A DNA stretch of 64,000 nucleotides from Alloclostridium intestinigallinarum. GTDB taxonomy: Bacteria; Bacillota; Clostridia; Christensenellales; UBA3700. Location of the stretch: assembly GCA_904393845.1 (NCBI GenBank), contig CAJFNB010000002.1, positions 1 through 64,000 of the forward strand. Direction: 5' to 3'. The translations under genes and the position numbers were made by a program. The notes under the pieces were generated by a model, which did no database searches, was not told the DNA's origin, and was given only the letters and a program-made list of their open reading frames with translations. Below, piece after piece: positions 17,078 through 25,410 of this stretch; the stretch's first letter is position 1; each line of letters opens with the position of its first letter.

Positions 17078-18562
17078 ATGAAAAGAATCTTCAAGGCGTT
17101 CTTCACCGTGACCTCGATAGCCGTAATCACACGCGGAATCTCGTTTGTTTTCAAAATATTCATCTCGCGCGAACTCGGAGCGGAAGTAATGGGACTTTAC
17201 CAGATATGCTTTTCCGTATTTTCGCTGTTCGCCGCAATCGCAGTCAGCGGTATCCCCGTTACCGTTTCCCGCATAACGGCGGAAACGCAGGCGCTCGGCG
17301 ACGTGAAAAGCCAGCGCTCCGCAGTCACCGCCGCCCTGCTGATAAGCCTGATGATTTCCATGACGGTGTGCACGGTTTTTTATTCCTTTCCGTCGCTCGC
17401 GTCCTTATTTTTCACCGACGAAAGGTGCTCCCGTCTGTTTCTGATACTGCTGCCGACAATGCTCACTTCCAGCATTTACGCCGTTATCCGCAGCCATTTC
17501 TGGGGCAGACAGAACTTTTTCGTATATTCAATGGCGGAAGCGGCGGACGAGATAATCAAGGTGGTGGCTTGCACCCTGTTCATATTCCTGCTGCAAAACG
17601 TAATCTCGCTTGAATATTCGCTCGCTTACGCCATGCTTGTCAGCGACTGCATCGTGGCGGTGCTGCTCATTATAGTATTCTTCAAAAGCGGCGGCAGACT
17701 TGCCGGTCCTACCATGGGCAGACAGGTAGTCAAATCCTCCGCGCCCCTTACCGTCACACGCCTGTGCGGCAGTCTGATGGGTATGTTCGTGTCCCTCGTC
17801 CTTCCTGCCGTTCTTGTAAGCGCGTGGGGACTTTCAAGCGCGGAAGCGACGGCGGAATACGGCAGGGCTTCGGGCATGGTTATGCCGCTGCTCCTCGCTC
17901 CGTCTTCCGTCGTCGGCAGTCTTTCCGTGGTGATGATACCCGAAATTGCCGCGCGCAACGCGGGCGGAGGGCGCAACCTTACCTCGGCGATAGACCGCTC
18001 CACCGACTTCACTTGCGCCGTGGCGTGCGCGGTATTCATCGCTTTCGCCGCCTGCGGCAGAGAGATAGGCAGCCTGCTTTACGCGGACGAAAAGGTGGGC
18101 GAACAACTCTCCTTTGCCGCGTTCATAGTGCTTCCGCTCTCGTTGAATTCCATTACTTCCACTTCGCTGAACTCTCTGGGTAAGGAAAACCGCACGTTTA
18201 TAAGCAGCGTTATAGGCTATGTCTTTCTGGTCGCGGGAATATCCGTACTGCCGCGGTATATGGGTATTTACGGCTACTATACGTCCTTTTTCGTGTTCCA
18301 TTGCGTGACTTTGGCGTGCAACTATTTCCAGCTTAACCGCATTCTTCCGCGCAGGAAAAGTTATTCGGGCGCCGCGCTTATCGCCGTATCCTGCGCCATC
18401 GCGCTTGTTACGGGAGTTATCTCCTCTTTTACGCGCGAACTGGGCAATGTCATATCCTGTCTGATATGCCTTCCCGTTGCGGCGGCGCTGTACTTTATAG
18501 CCCTGCGCATTACGGGATATATGCCCAAACCTTCGGGACTTATAGGATATATCAGAAAATAG
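17078..18562 (+). CDS. SpoVB-like oligosaccharide flippase (MOP superfamily)
   Basis: A 494-residue protein with about 14 hydrophobic helices, matching the SpoVB/polysaccharide-transporter branch of the MOP superfamily. The start aligns with SpoVB (FKAFFTVTSIAVITRGISF..., then SRELGAEVMGLYQ near residue 31). Such proteins flip lipid-linked wall precursors across the membrane; SpoVB is needed for spore cortex in Bacillus. MurJ-like function for vegetative wall cannot be excluded. The ATG has no Shine-Dalgarno sequence and directly follows a perfect TATAAT (17072-17077), an odd arrangement because a start set by that box would fall inside the codon region. The next genes, yetF-like and DUF4363, follow after 33 bp on the same strand. 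Confidence 0.85.
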   Translation: MKRIFKAFFTVTSIAVITRGISFVFKIFISRELGAEVMGLYQICFSVFSLFAAIAVSGIPVTVSRITAETQALGDVKSQRSAVTAALLISLMISMTVCTVFYSFPSLASLFFTDERCSRLFLILLPTMLTSSIYAVIRSHFWGRQNFFVYSMAEAADEIIKVVACTLFIFLLQNVISLEYSLAYAMLVSDCIVAVLLIIVFFKSGGRLAGPTMGRQVVKSSAPLTVTRLCGSLMGMFVSLVLPAVLVSAWGLSSAEATAEYGRASGMVMPLLLAPSSVVGSLSVVMIPEIAARNAGGGRNLTSAIDRSTDFTCAVACAVFIAFAACGREIGSLLYADEKVGEQLSFAAFIVLPLSLNSITSTSLNSLGKENRTFISSVIGYVFLVAGISVLPRYMGIYGYYTSFFVFHCVTLACNYFQLNRILPRRKSYSGAALIAVSCAIALVTGVISSFTRELGNVISCLICLPVAAALYFIALRITGYMPKPSGLIGYIRK

Positions 18563-18595
18563 CATATTTTTCACCGCGCGGCAAATACTAAGCGT

Positions 18596-19306
18596 ATGCT
18601 GATAGTATTCGTGCGTGCAGTACTCATATACGTATTCCTGCTGATAGCCATGCGGCTTATGGGCAAAAAACAGCTGGGCGAACTGCAACCCTTCGAATTT
18701 GCCGTAACTCTTATAATGGCGGAGCTGGCGTGCATTCCCATGTCGGACACGACCGTGCCCGTAATATACGGACTCGTGCCCATTTTCACCCTGTTCATAG
18801 TGCAATTCGCCCTTACCAAGCTGATAAAACATTCCATCAAAGCGCGCCGTCTGATAAACGGTAAACCCGTGATTGTCATCAATCCGTGCGGCATAGACTA
18901 CCGCGCGATAAGTATGCTCGATCTGACGGTAAACGACCTGATGGAAGCGTTGCGCGAGAAAAACTATCTGTCGCCCGACGAGCTGGAATACGCCATATTC
19001 GAAACGAACGGCGACGTAAGCGTAATTCCCAAGGCGGACAACAAACCGCTTACCGCGGGCGATATGGGCGTAAAAACGGAAGCTCCCATGCTGCCCTATA
19101 CGGTCATATGCGAGGGTAAAAAGATGACTGAAAACGTAAGAAAGGGAAACATTGATTACTCTATGGTGGAAAAAACGCTGGAAAACCACAGATTAAAGCA
19201 GAAAAACGTACTGCTTATGACCGTCACGGGCGGAAACAACTATTATCTGCAACCGATAAGCGGCAAGTATGTGACGGGCACTTTGGAGGAAGAAAATGCG
19301 GGGTAA
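18596..19306 (+). CDS. DUF421 / YetF-family membrane protein
   Basis: A 236-residue protein with three N-terminal helices (about 3-20, 35-50, 58-78) and a soluble C-terminal part, as in the YetF (DUF421) family. Family marks: RLMGKKQLGELQPFE near residue 20, RRLINGKPVIVINPCGIDY near 83, and LTVNDLMEALREKNYLSPDELEYAIFETNGDVSV near 109-145. Paralogues of this family are sporulation- or germination-associated in Bacillus; the molecular role is not known. It overlaps the downstream DUF4363 gene by 11 bp; the two families commonly occur together in Clostridia. No clear ribosome binding site is seen before the ATG. Confidence 0.88.
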   Translation: MLIVFVRAVLIYVFLLIAMRLMGKKQLGELQPFEFAVTLIMAELACIPMSDTTVPVIYGLVPIFTLFIVQFALTKLIKHSIKARRLINGKPVIVINPCGIDYRAISMLDLTVNDLMEALREKNYLSPDELEYAIFETNGDVSVIPKADNKPLTAGDMGVKTEAPMLPYTVICEGKKMTENVRKGNIDYSMVEKTLENHRLKQKNVLLMTVTGGNNYYLQPISGKYVTGTLEEENAG

Positions 19307-19679
19307 GGTATGGCTGGCAGTTATTCTGCTCGCACTTATCGTGGGTCTGGGCGCGGGAGAACAGATATACGTAAACAAGACGTTCGACAAGGCTATTGCG
19401 AAGGCGGACGAGATAACCGCGCTCATCGAAGCGGAAAATTATGCGGGCGCAAACGCCGCCGCGGACGCCTTTTCCGATTGGTGGAAGGAAGAGCGCGATA
19501 TTCTGGAATTCCTATGCCCGAATAACGACGTCAAGGGAATTATGACCGCCATAGGCGATTTACGCGGCGCGCTATCCGCCGGAATGTACGACGACAGCCT
19601 GCAAAGGAGTATATCCCTTTCGTGCAGCGTGGAAAACAGTAAAAACCTGCTCGTATTCAAGTGGAAAAACGTGCTGTAA
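19296..19679 (+). CDS. DUF4363 family protein
   Basis: A 127-residue protein with one N-terminal membrane helix (about 5-22) and a helical extracytoplasmic part that contains the family-typical Trp pair (FSDWWKEERDILEFLCPNND near residue 60-80) and a repeated helix pattern before the end. DUF4363 is of unknown function and is regularly encoded next to DUF421. The start has a strong GGAGGAAG site inside the end of the DUF421 gene, so the proteins are probably made together. A terminator follows at 19750. Confidence 0.82.
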   Translation: MRGKVWLAVILLALIVGLGAGEQIYVNKTFDKAIAKADEITALIEAENYAGANAAADAFSDWWKEERDILEFLCPNNDVKGIMTAIGDLRGALSAGMYDDSLQRSISLSCSVENSKNLLVFKWKNVL

Positions 19680-19749
19680 GCGCCGCTTTGCGAACAACTC
19701 TTTCCGACGAATACGCCGGCAATATCCGTTCCGGCGGTCCGCATATATT

Positions 19750-19779
19750 AAAAAACAAGGGACGCGCCCCTTGTTTTTT
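19750..19779. terminator. Bidirectional intrinsic terminator
   Basis: Perfect 12-bp stem AAAAAACAAGGG / CCCTTGTTTTTT with a 6-base loop. It has a T-run on both strands and sits between the convergent DUF4363 and uvrA genes. Confidence 0.9.
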
Positions 19780-19827
19780 CGTCTTGTCTTTGCGGCGGCT
19801 CGCCGCCCGAAATCCGTCTTTTCTTCG

Positions 19828-22668
19828 TTACCGGTTACCGTCGGTTGCCTGCATACCGAGTTTTTCACGGAGATATTGTCCCGTGTAACTGCCTTTTACC
19901 TTTGCCACTTCTTCGGGTGTGCCCTGCGCCACGATAGTGCCGCCCTTGTTGCCGCCCTCGGGTCCCAGGTCGATGATGTGGTCGGCTACCTTTATTACGT
20001 CAAGATTGTGCTCGATGACTATCACGGTATTGCCTTTGTCCACGAACTTATCCAGAATGGCGATAAGCCGCTTTACGTCGTCGGTATGAAGTCCCGTAGT
20101 TGGCTCGTCCAGAATATATACGGTTTTTCCCGTGCCGCGCTTGGAAAGTTCGGTAGCCAGCTTCACCCTCTGCGCCTCGCCGCCCGAAAGCGTGGTGGCG
20201 GGCTGACCCAGCTTTACATAGCCCAAGCCCACCTGTTGCAGAGTGCTTATCTTGTTGTATATCTGCGGCACGTTCCGGAAGAAGTCGCAAGCCTCGTCCA
20301 CCGTCATTTCAAGAACATCGTAAATGCTCTTTCCCTTGTATTTCACTTCCAGCGTTTCGCGGTTGTAGCGTTTGCCGCCGCACACTTCGCAGGGCACATA
20401 GACGTCCGAGAGAAAGTGCATTTCTATCTTTATAATGCCGTCGCCGCCGCAGTTTTCGCACCTGCCTCCCGATACGTTGAAGGAAAATCTTCCCGCGTTA
20501 TAGCCGCGCGCCTTTGCGTCGGGCAGTTTGGCAAACAGCTCCCTTATCGGAGTGAATACGCCCGTATACGTGGCGGGGTTGGAGCGCGGAGTTCTGCCTA
20601 TCGGGCTTTGGTCAATGGATATCACCTTATCCAGATTTTCTATGCCCATGATGTCCTTGCACTCCACGTTGACCGTACGCGCGCCGTTGAGCTTCGCGGC
20701 GAGCGCAGGTTGAAGAATTTCACCCACGAGCGAACTTTTTCCGCTGCCCGAAACGCCCGTTATGGCAACGAATTTGCCGAGCGGAATTTTTACGTCGATA
20801 TTTTTCAGATTATTCTTTTTCGCGCCCTTGACTGTTATGAATTTGCCGTTGCCTTCCCTTCGCTTTTCGGGGACGGGAATGACCTTTCTGCCGCTCAGAT
20901 AGTCGCCGGTAATTGAGTTTGTACACGCCGCCACTTCCTGAGGCGTACCCGCGACCACCACTTCTCCGCCGTGTACGCCCGCGCCCGGACCTATATCCAC
21001 GATATAGTCCGCCTTGGACATGGTTTCTTCGTCGTGCTCCACGACTATCAGCGTATTGCCCAGATCGCGCAGACGGGTAAGAGTGTCAAGCAGTCTGCCG
21101 TTGTCGCGCTGGTGAAGCCCTATGCTGGGTTCGTCGAGGATATACAGAACGCCCGTAAGTCCGCTGCCCATCTGCGTGGCAAGGCGGATACGCTGGCTTT
21201 CGCCGCCCGAAAGCGTAGACGACGAACGGGAAAGCGTGAGGTAGTCAAGTCCTACGTTCACCATAAAGCCCAGCCTGCCTTTTATCTCCTTTATAACCTG
21301 CGCGGCGATTACGCTGTCGCGCTCGTTCAGCTTTAATTCCTCGAAGAATTTCAGTTCCTCGTCAATGGGCAAATCGCACAATTCGGCAATGTTCAGTCCG
21401 CCAACGGTCACGCCGAGAGCTTCTTTCTTCAACCGCTTGCCGTGGCACACGTCGCAGGGAACGGGCGACATAAACCGCTCCAACTCCATTTTGGTAAGGT
21501 CGGAAGTGGTTTCCGTATACCTTCTGCTCATAATGTTGCACACGCCCTCGTACACTTTGGAATAAAAACCGTTGTTGAACACGCCGCGCATATCCGCGTC
21601 AAGCGGCTTATTGTCGCCGTAGAGGACTATCTTCTGTATCTTCTCTGGCAAATCCTTGAACGGCACGGTAAGCGAGAAGCCGTACTTTTCGGCAAGGGCG
21701 CGCATCATGGCGGCGTTCACCTTGCAGGTATCGAAGCTCCACCCCTTTATATCCACCGCGCCTTCGGCGAGCGATTTATCCCACTTGACGAATTTGTTGA
21801 GGTCGGGCACCATGCTGAATCCCAGACCGAAACACTTGGGGCAGGCGCCGAACGGCGAGTTGAAGGAGAAGAAGCGCGGAGTAAGCTCTTCCATGGATAT
21901 TTCGCAGTCGGGACAGGCGTATTTGGTGGAATACAGGGTATGCTCTTCCCCGTTCACGCACTCCACCAGTCCTTCCGAAAGTCTGAGCGCCGCTTCAAGG
22001 CTGTCCGTAAGGCGGCGTACTATACCCTGCTTTATCACCAGTCTGTCCACCACTACGGATATGGTGTGCTTTATGTTCTTGTCGAGGTCTACGTCCGCCG
22101 CGCCGTCGTCGTAACGCAGTCCGTCCACTTCCACGCGCATATAACCGCTCTTGCGGAAACTTTCGAGCAACTTTGCAAATTCGCCCTTTCTGCCGCGCAC
22201 GACGGGAGATACTATCATCACCTTGCTTCCTTCGGGCAGGGACATTATCTTGTCGGCTATCTGATCCACCGTCTGGCGCACTATTTCCTTGCCGCACTTC
22301 GGACAGTGGGGCACGCCTATGCGCGCGTATAGAAGGCGCAGATAGTCGTATATCTCCGTAACCGTGCCCACCGTGGAGCGCGGATTGTGTGAAGTGGTCT
22401 TCTGGTCTATGGAAATTGCGGGCGAAAGCCCTTCTATATAGTCCACGTCGGGCTTGTCCATCTGTCCCAAAAACTGGCGGGCGTAGGACGAAAGCGATTC
22501 CATATATCTGCGCTGACCCTCGGCAAACAGGGTGTCGAAGGCAAGCGAGGATTTTCCCGAACCGCTCAGCCCGGTGAAGACCACCAGCTTGTCGCGCGGA
22601 ACGGTCACGTCTATGTTTTTAAGATTGTGCACCCTTGCGCCCTTGATTATTATCTTGTCCTGCATCAC
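19828..22668 (-). CDS. uvrA: Excinuclease ABC subunit A
   Basis: The damage-recognition ATPase of nucleotide excision repair, 946 residues, the normal length. It has two ABC modules: Walker A GLSGSGKSS near residue 33 with signature LSGGESQRIRLA near 490, and Walker A GVSGSGKSS near 650 with signature LSGGEAQRVKLA near 835. Zinc-finger cysteines are present (CPDCE...CPKC around 255-285; CENCGGDG...CEVCGGKR around 745-775). It follows uvrB with a 4-bp overlap (ATGA), so both come from the SOS-controlled promoter upstream of uvrB. Confidence 0.98.
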   Translation of the reverse strand: MMQDKIIIKGARVHNLKNIDVTVPRDKLVVFTGLSGSGKSSLAFDTLFAEGQRRYMESLSSYARQFLGQMDKPDVDYIEGLSPAISIDQKTTSHNPRSTVGTVTEIYDYLRLLYARIGVPHCPKCGKEIVRQTVDQIADKIMSLPEGSKVMIVSPVVRGRKGEFAKLLESFRKSGYMRVEVDGLRYDDGAADVDLDKNIKHTISVVVDRLVIKQGIVRRLTDSLEAALRLSEGLVECVNGEEHTLYSTKYACPDCEISMEELTPRFFSFNSPFGACPKCFGLGFSMVPDLNKFVKWDKSLAEGAVDIKGWSFDTCKVNAAMMRALAEKYGFSLTVPFKDLPEKIQKIVLYGDNKPLDADMRGVFNNGFYSKVYEGVCNIMSRRYTETTSDLTKMELERFMSPVPCDVCHGKRLKKEALGVTVGGLNIAELCDLPIDEELKFFEELKLNERDSVIAAQVIKEIKGRLGFMVNVGLDYLTLSRSSSTLSGGESQRIRLATQMGSGLTGVLYILDEPSIGLHQRDNGRLLDTLTRLRDLGNTLIVVEHDEETMSKADYIVDIGPGAGVHGGEVVVAGTPQEVAACTNSITGDYLSGRKVIPVPEKRREGNGKFITVKGAKKNNLKNIDVKIPLGKFVAITGVSGSGKSSLVGEILQPALAAKLNGARTVNVECKDIMGIENLDKVISIDQSPIGRTPRSNPATYTGVFTPIRELFAKLPDAKARGYNAGRFSFNVSGGRCENCGGDGIIKIEMHFLSDVYVPCEVCGGKRYNRETLEVKYKGKSIYDVLEMTVDEACDFFRNVPQIYNKISTLQQVGLGYVKLGQPATTLSGGEAQRVKLATELSKRGTGKTVYILDEPTTGLHTDDVKRLIAILDKFVDKGNTVIVIEHNLDVIKVADHIIDLGPEGGNKGGTIVAQGTPEEVAKVKGSYTGQYLREKLGMQATDGNR

Positions 22669-24626
22669 TTTTTCCTCTTTGCTTCCAATTTCCTCTTTAA
22701 CGCGGCTATCTCCTCGCGGTACTTGATTGCAAGTTCAAAGTCAAGACTGCTTGCCGCCAGCTTCATCGACGAGGTGAGCCGCTCTATCTCCGCCCTTATC
22801 GCGCCCGCGTCTTCCACGGGTTTTTCTTCCACCTTTCTGCTTATCTCTATGGTGTTGTTTATCGGTTTTATTATCGTCTTGGGCGTAATATCGTGTTCCC
22901 TGTTGTACTCCTTCTGCACGTCGCGGCGGCGGTTGGTTTCGTCCAGCGCGCGCTGCATACTGCCCGTTATCACGTCCGCGTACATCACAACTTTCGCCTC
23001 GGCGTTACGCGCGGCGCGCCCTATCGTCTGAATGAGCGCGGTTTCACTGCGCAAAAAGCCCTCTTTGTCCGCGTCCAGAATCGCCACGAGTTTCACTTCC
23101 GGCAAGTCCAGCCCCTCGCGCAACAGGTTTATACCGACGAGCACGTCGAAGTCGCCCTTTCGCAAGGACGTTATTATATCTATTCTTTCCAAAGTATCTA
23201 TATCCGAGTGCATATAGCGTACTTTTATCTGGTTATCCTTCAAAAACGTCGTAAGGTCTTCCGCCATCTTCTTGGTAAGCGTAGTCACCAGCACCCTGCC
23301 GCCGCTTTCGGTCGTCGAGCGGATTTTGCCGATAAGGTCGTCTATCTGTCCCTTTACGGGCAGAACCTCCACTTCGGGGTCAACAAGTCCCGTGGGACGG
23401 ATAAGCTGTTCCACAACCTGTCCCGCCTGCGCCATCTCGTAAGGTCCGGGAGTGGCGGAAACGCAGATAAGCTGACCTATCCGCTCGTCGAACTCGTCGA
23501 ATTTGAGCGGACGGTTGTCGTAAGCCGCAGGCAGGCGGAAGCCGTAGTCCACCAGATTTTTCTTGCGCGCCAGATCGCCGTTGTACATCGCCCTTATCTG
23601 CGGAATTGTCATGTGGCTTTCGTCTATGAACAATATGAAGTCTTCGGGAAAGAAGTCAAGCAAAGTGTACGGCGGCTGTCCTTCGCTCCTGCCGTCGAAG
23701 TAGCGCGAATAATTTTCTATGCCGCTGCAATAACCCATCTCCCTTATCATCTCCATATCGTAGCTTACGCGCTCGCGTATGCGCTGGGCTTCGATGAGTT
23801 TGCCGTTCTCTTCAAAAAATTTAACGCGCTCCACCATGTCCGCGCCTATCTGCCTTAAAGCGGCGTCGCGCTTTTCCTTTTCCACCACGTATTGGCTGGC
23901 GGGGAATATATTCACGTGTTTAAGCGTTTCTATCGGTTTGCCCGTGAGCGGGTCTATGTGCGTGATACTCTCTATCTCGTCGCCGAAAAACTCTATTTTT
24001 ATTGCCACCTTGTCGTTTTCCACGGGTACGACTTCCACCACGTCGCCGCGCACGCGGAAGGTGGAACGCTGCAGATCCAGATCGGAGCGGTGGTATTGAA
24101 TTTCTATCAGTCTGTCGATAAGCTCATCGCGGTCTATGGTCATACCCTCGCGCAGGGATATTGCCATACTGAAATATTCCATGGGCGCGCCCAGACCGTA
24201 AATGCAAGAAACGGAAGCCACGACTATCACGTCCCTTCTTTCGCAAAGCGCGCTGGTGGCGGAGTTGCGCAGACGGTCTATCTCGTCGTTTACCGACATA
24301 TCTTTTTCTATATACGTGTCGCTGCGCGGAATATACGCCTCGGGCTGATAATAATCGTAGTAGGAAACGAAATATTCCACCCTGTTTTCGGGAAAAAACT
24401 CCCTGAATTCGTTGCACAGCTGGGCGGCAAGCGTCTTGTTGTGCGCAATCACGAGCGCGGGTCTGTCCAGCTTCTGAATGACGTTAGCCATGGTAAACGT
24501 CTTACCGCTGCCCGTAACGCCCAACAAAACCTGGGTGCGCAGTCCGTCCTGCACGCCCTCCACGAGTTTGTCTATTGCCTGCGGCTGGTCGCCGCACGGC
24601 TTGTACTTGGAATGCAACTTAAACAT
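22665..24626 (-). CDS. uvrB: Excinuclease ABC subunit B
   Basis: The 653-residue helicase-like subunit that verifies DNA damage and loads UvrC. Visible: Walker A LGVTGSGKT near residue 36, the damage-probing beta-hairpin YYDYYQPEAYIPRSDTYIEKD around 92-112, Walker B IDESH near 340, helicase motifs LLREGLDLPEV and QTIGRAARN near 505-545, and a C-terminal UVR domain (about 615-650). The ATG lies only about four bases after the predicted transcription start and has no Shine-Dalgarno sequence; no other in-frame start fits the family. A LexA-type box lies inside its promoter. Confidence 0.98.
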   Translation of the reverse strand: MFKLHSKYKPCGDQPQAIDKLVEGVQDGLRTQVLLGVTGSGKTFTMANVIQKLDRPALVIAHNKTLAAQLCNEFREFFPENRVEYFVSYYDYYQPEAYIPRSDTYIEKDMSVNDEIDRLRNSATSALCERRDVIVVASVSCIYGLGAPMEYFSMAISLREGMTIDRDELIDRLIEIQYHRSDLDLQRSTFRVRGDVVEVVPVENDKVAIKIEFFGDEIESITHIDPLTGKPIETLKHVNIFPASQYVVEKEKRDAALRQIGADMVERVKFFEENGKLIEAQRIRERVSYDMEMIREMGYCSGIENYSRYFDGRSEGQPPYTLLDFFPEDFILFIDESHMTIPQIRAMYNGDLARKKNLVDYGFRLPAAYDNRPLKFDEFDERIGQLICVSATPGPYEMAQAGQVVEQLIRPTGLVDPEVEVLPVKGQIDDLIGKIRSTTESGGRVLVTTLTKKMAEDLTTFLKDNQIKVRYMHSDIDTLERIDIITSLRKGDFDVLVGINLLREGLDLPEVKLVAILDADKEGFLRSETALIQTIGRAARNAEAKVVMYADVITGSMQRALDETNRRRDVQKEYNREHDITPKTIIKPINNTIEISRKVEEKPVEDAGAIRAEIERLTSSMKLAASSLDFELAIKYREEIAALKRKLEAKRKK

Positions 24627-24636
24627 AGTTTTTCAT

Positions 24637-24665
24637 ATTATAGCACATATGTTCGCACATATCAA
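24637..24665 (-). promoter_or_regulatory. SigA promoter of uvrBA with embedded SOS box
   Basis: Minus strand TTGATA, 17-bp spacer, TATAAT. Inside the spacer lies CGAACATATGTGC (24643-24655), whose first half-site CGAAC and spacing match the Bacillus-type LexA (DinR) box CGAACnnnnGTTCG, while the second half-site is weaker. LexA bound here would block RNA polymerase. Confidence 0.75.
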
Positions 24666-24670
24666 CTTTT

Positions 24671-25033
24671 TTATGAGAAAATACTGCGCAGAATAAGCCC
24701 TATCGCAAAGCTGAGCAACGCGCCCGCAACGGTGAGCACTATTTTGAATATTACCTGCCTTCTTTCATTCTTGATCTGCCTTATCACGGCGTAGCCGTTC
24801 TGATGCAGGGTGAAACAATAGTGCAGATCGCCCTTTTTGTCCGTTTCTATAAGCTCGAAATAATCGTCCGTCTGCAACGATTTCAGGTATGCCGGCAGAT
24901 CGTCGCGCTTGAAACGCACGCTGTAAGGAATGGCGGAAAGCAGTTCCACGGGACGGATAAGGCACGTTCCGCCCTTATCCGCCGCACGTTTGTAGATTGC
25001 GCTCATGATAGCTTTTTGCGTTCTGTTTATCAT
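24671..25033 (-). CDS. Small membrane-anchored winged-helix-like protein (second of pair)
   Basis: A 120-residue protein I cannot name. The ATG at 25033 overlaps the upstream gene's stop by 4 bp, which decides the start. The soluble part reads like a winged-helix fold: helices near 1-17 and 24-50 (PVELLSAIPYSVRFKRDDLPAYLKSL), then a beta wing (YFELIETDKKGDLHYCFTL) and a closing helix (HQNGYAVIRQI). A hydrophobic helix (about 97-117) ends the chain, so the protein is anchored to the membrane by its C-terminus. The upstream neighbour has the same plan, suggesting an old duplication. Possibly a membrane-bound sensor or adaptor. Confidence 0.65.
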   Translation of the reverse strand: MINRTQKAIMSAIYKRAADKGGTCLIRPVELLSAIPYSVRFKRDDLPAYLKSLQTDDYFELIETDKKGDLHYCFTLHQNGYAVIRQIKNERRQVIFKIVLTVAGALLSFAIGLILRSIFS

Positions 25034-25410
25034 ACCGCCAGAATCAGATAGATTATCGCTCCGCCTATAACGCCGCCGAACAAGCCGCATATCGCCGCGA
25101 TAACCGCCGTTTTCGCCCTCTCCCATAAGGAAGGCTTTACCGCGGGAGCGGGAACTTCCGCTCCGCTTTCTTCTTTAACCGCGCTTACGCGCTTTGCCGC
25201 CGCTGCCGCCGCCCTGCCGCTTGAAGTAAGGCAAAGGCAGACTTCGCCCTCGTCCGAATATTTTATGACCGCGTAGCCGTTCGTCTTTAACGCGTCCAGC
25301 TCTTCACGCGCGGTTTCGGATACCGCGGTAAGGTCCGCCCAGTCGAATACGGCGTACCTGTCGCCGTCTGTGTTTTCGGACAGATAACCGAGCAAAGGCG
25401 CGGTATCCAT
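25030..25410 (-). CDS. Small membrane-anchored winged-helix-like protein (first of pair)
   Basis: A 126-residue protein of unknown family. The first 70 residues look like a winged helix (TAREELDALKTNGYAVIKYSDEGEVCLCLTSSGRAAA), followed by a Pro/Ala/Glu linker and a C-terminal glycine-rich hydrophobic segment (about 100-124, ICGLFGGVIGGAIIYLILAV). Its ATG directly follows the hom stop codon with no spacer, and its end overlaps the next gene, which shares the same wing and C-terminal anchor. It belongs to the ECF-coaX-hom operon; the reason for the linkage is not known. Confidence 0.65.
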   Translation of the reverse strand: MDTAPLLGYLSENTDGDRYAVFDWADLTAVSETAREELDALKTNGYAVIKYSDEGEVCLCLTSSGRAAAAAAKRVSAVKEESGAEVPAPAVKPSLWERAKTAVIAAICGLFGGVIGGAIIYLILAV

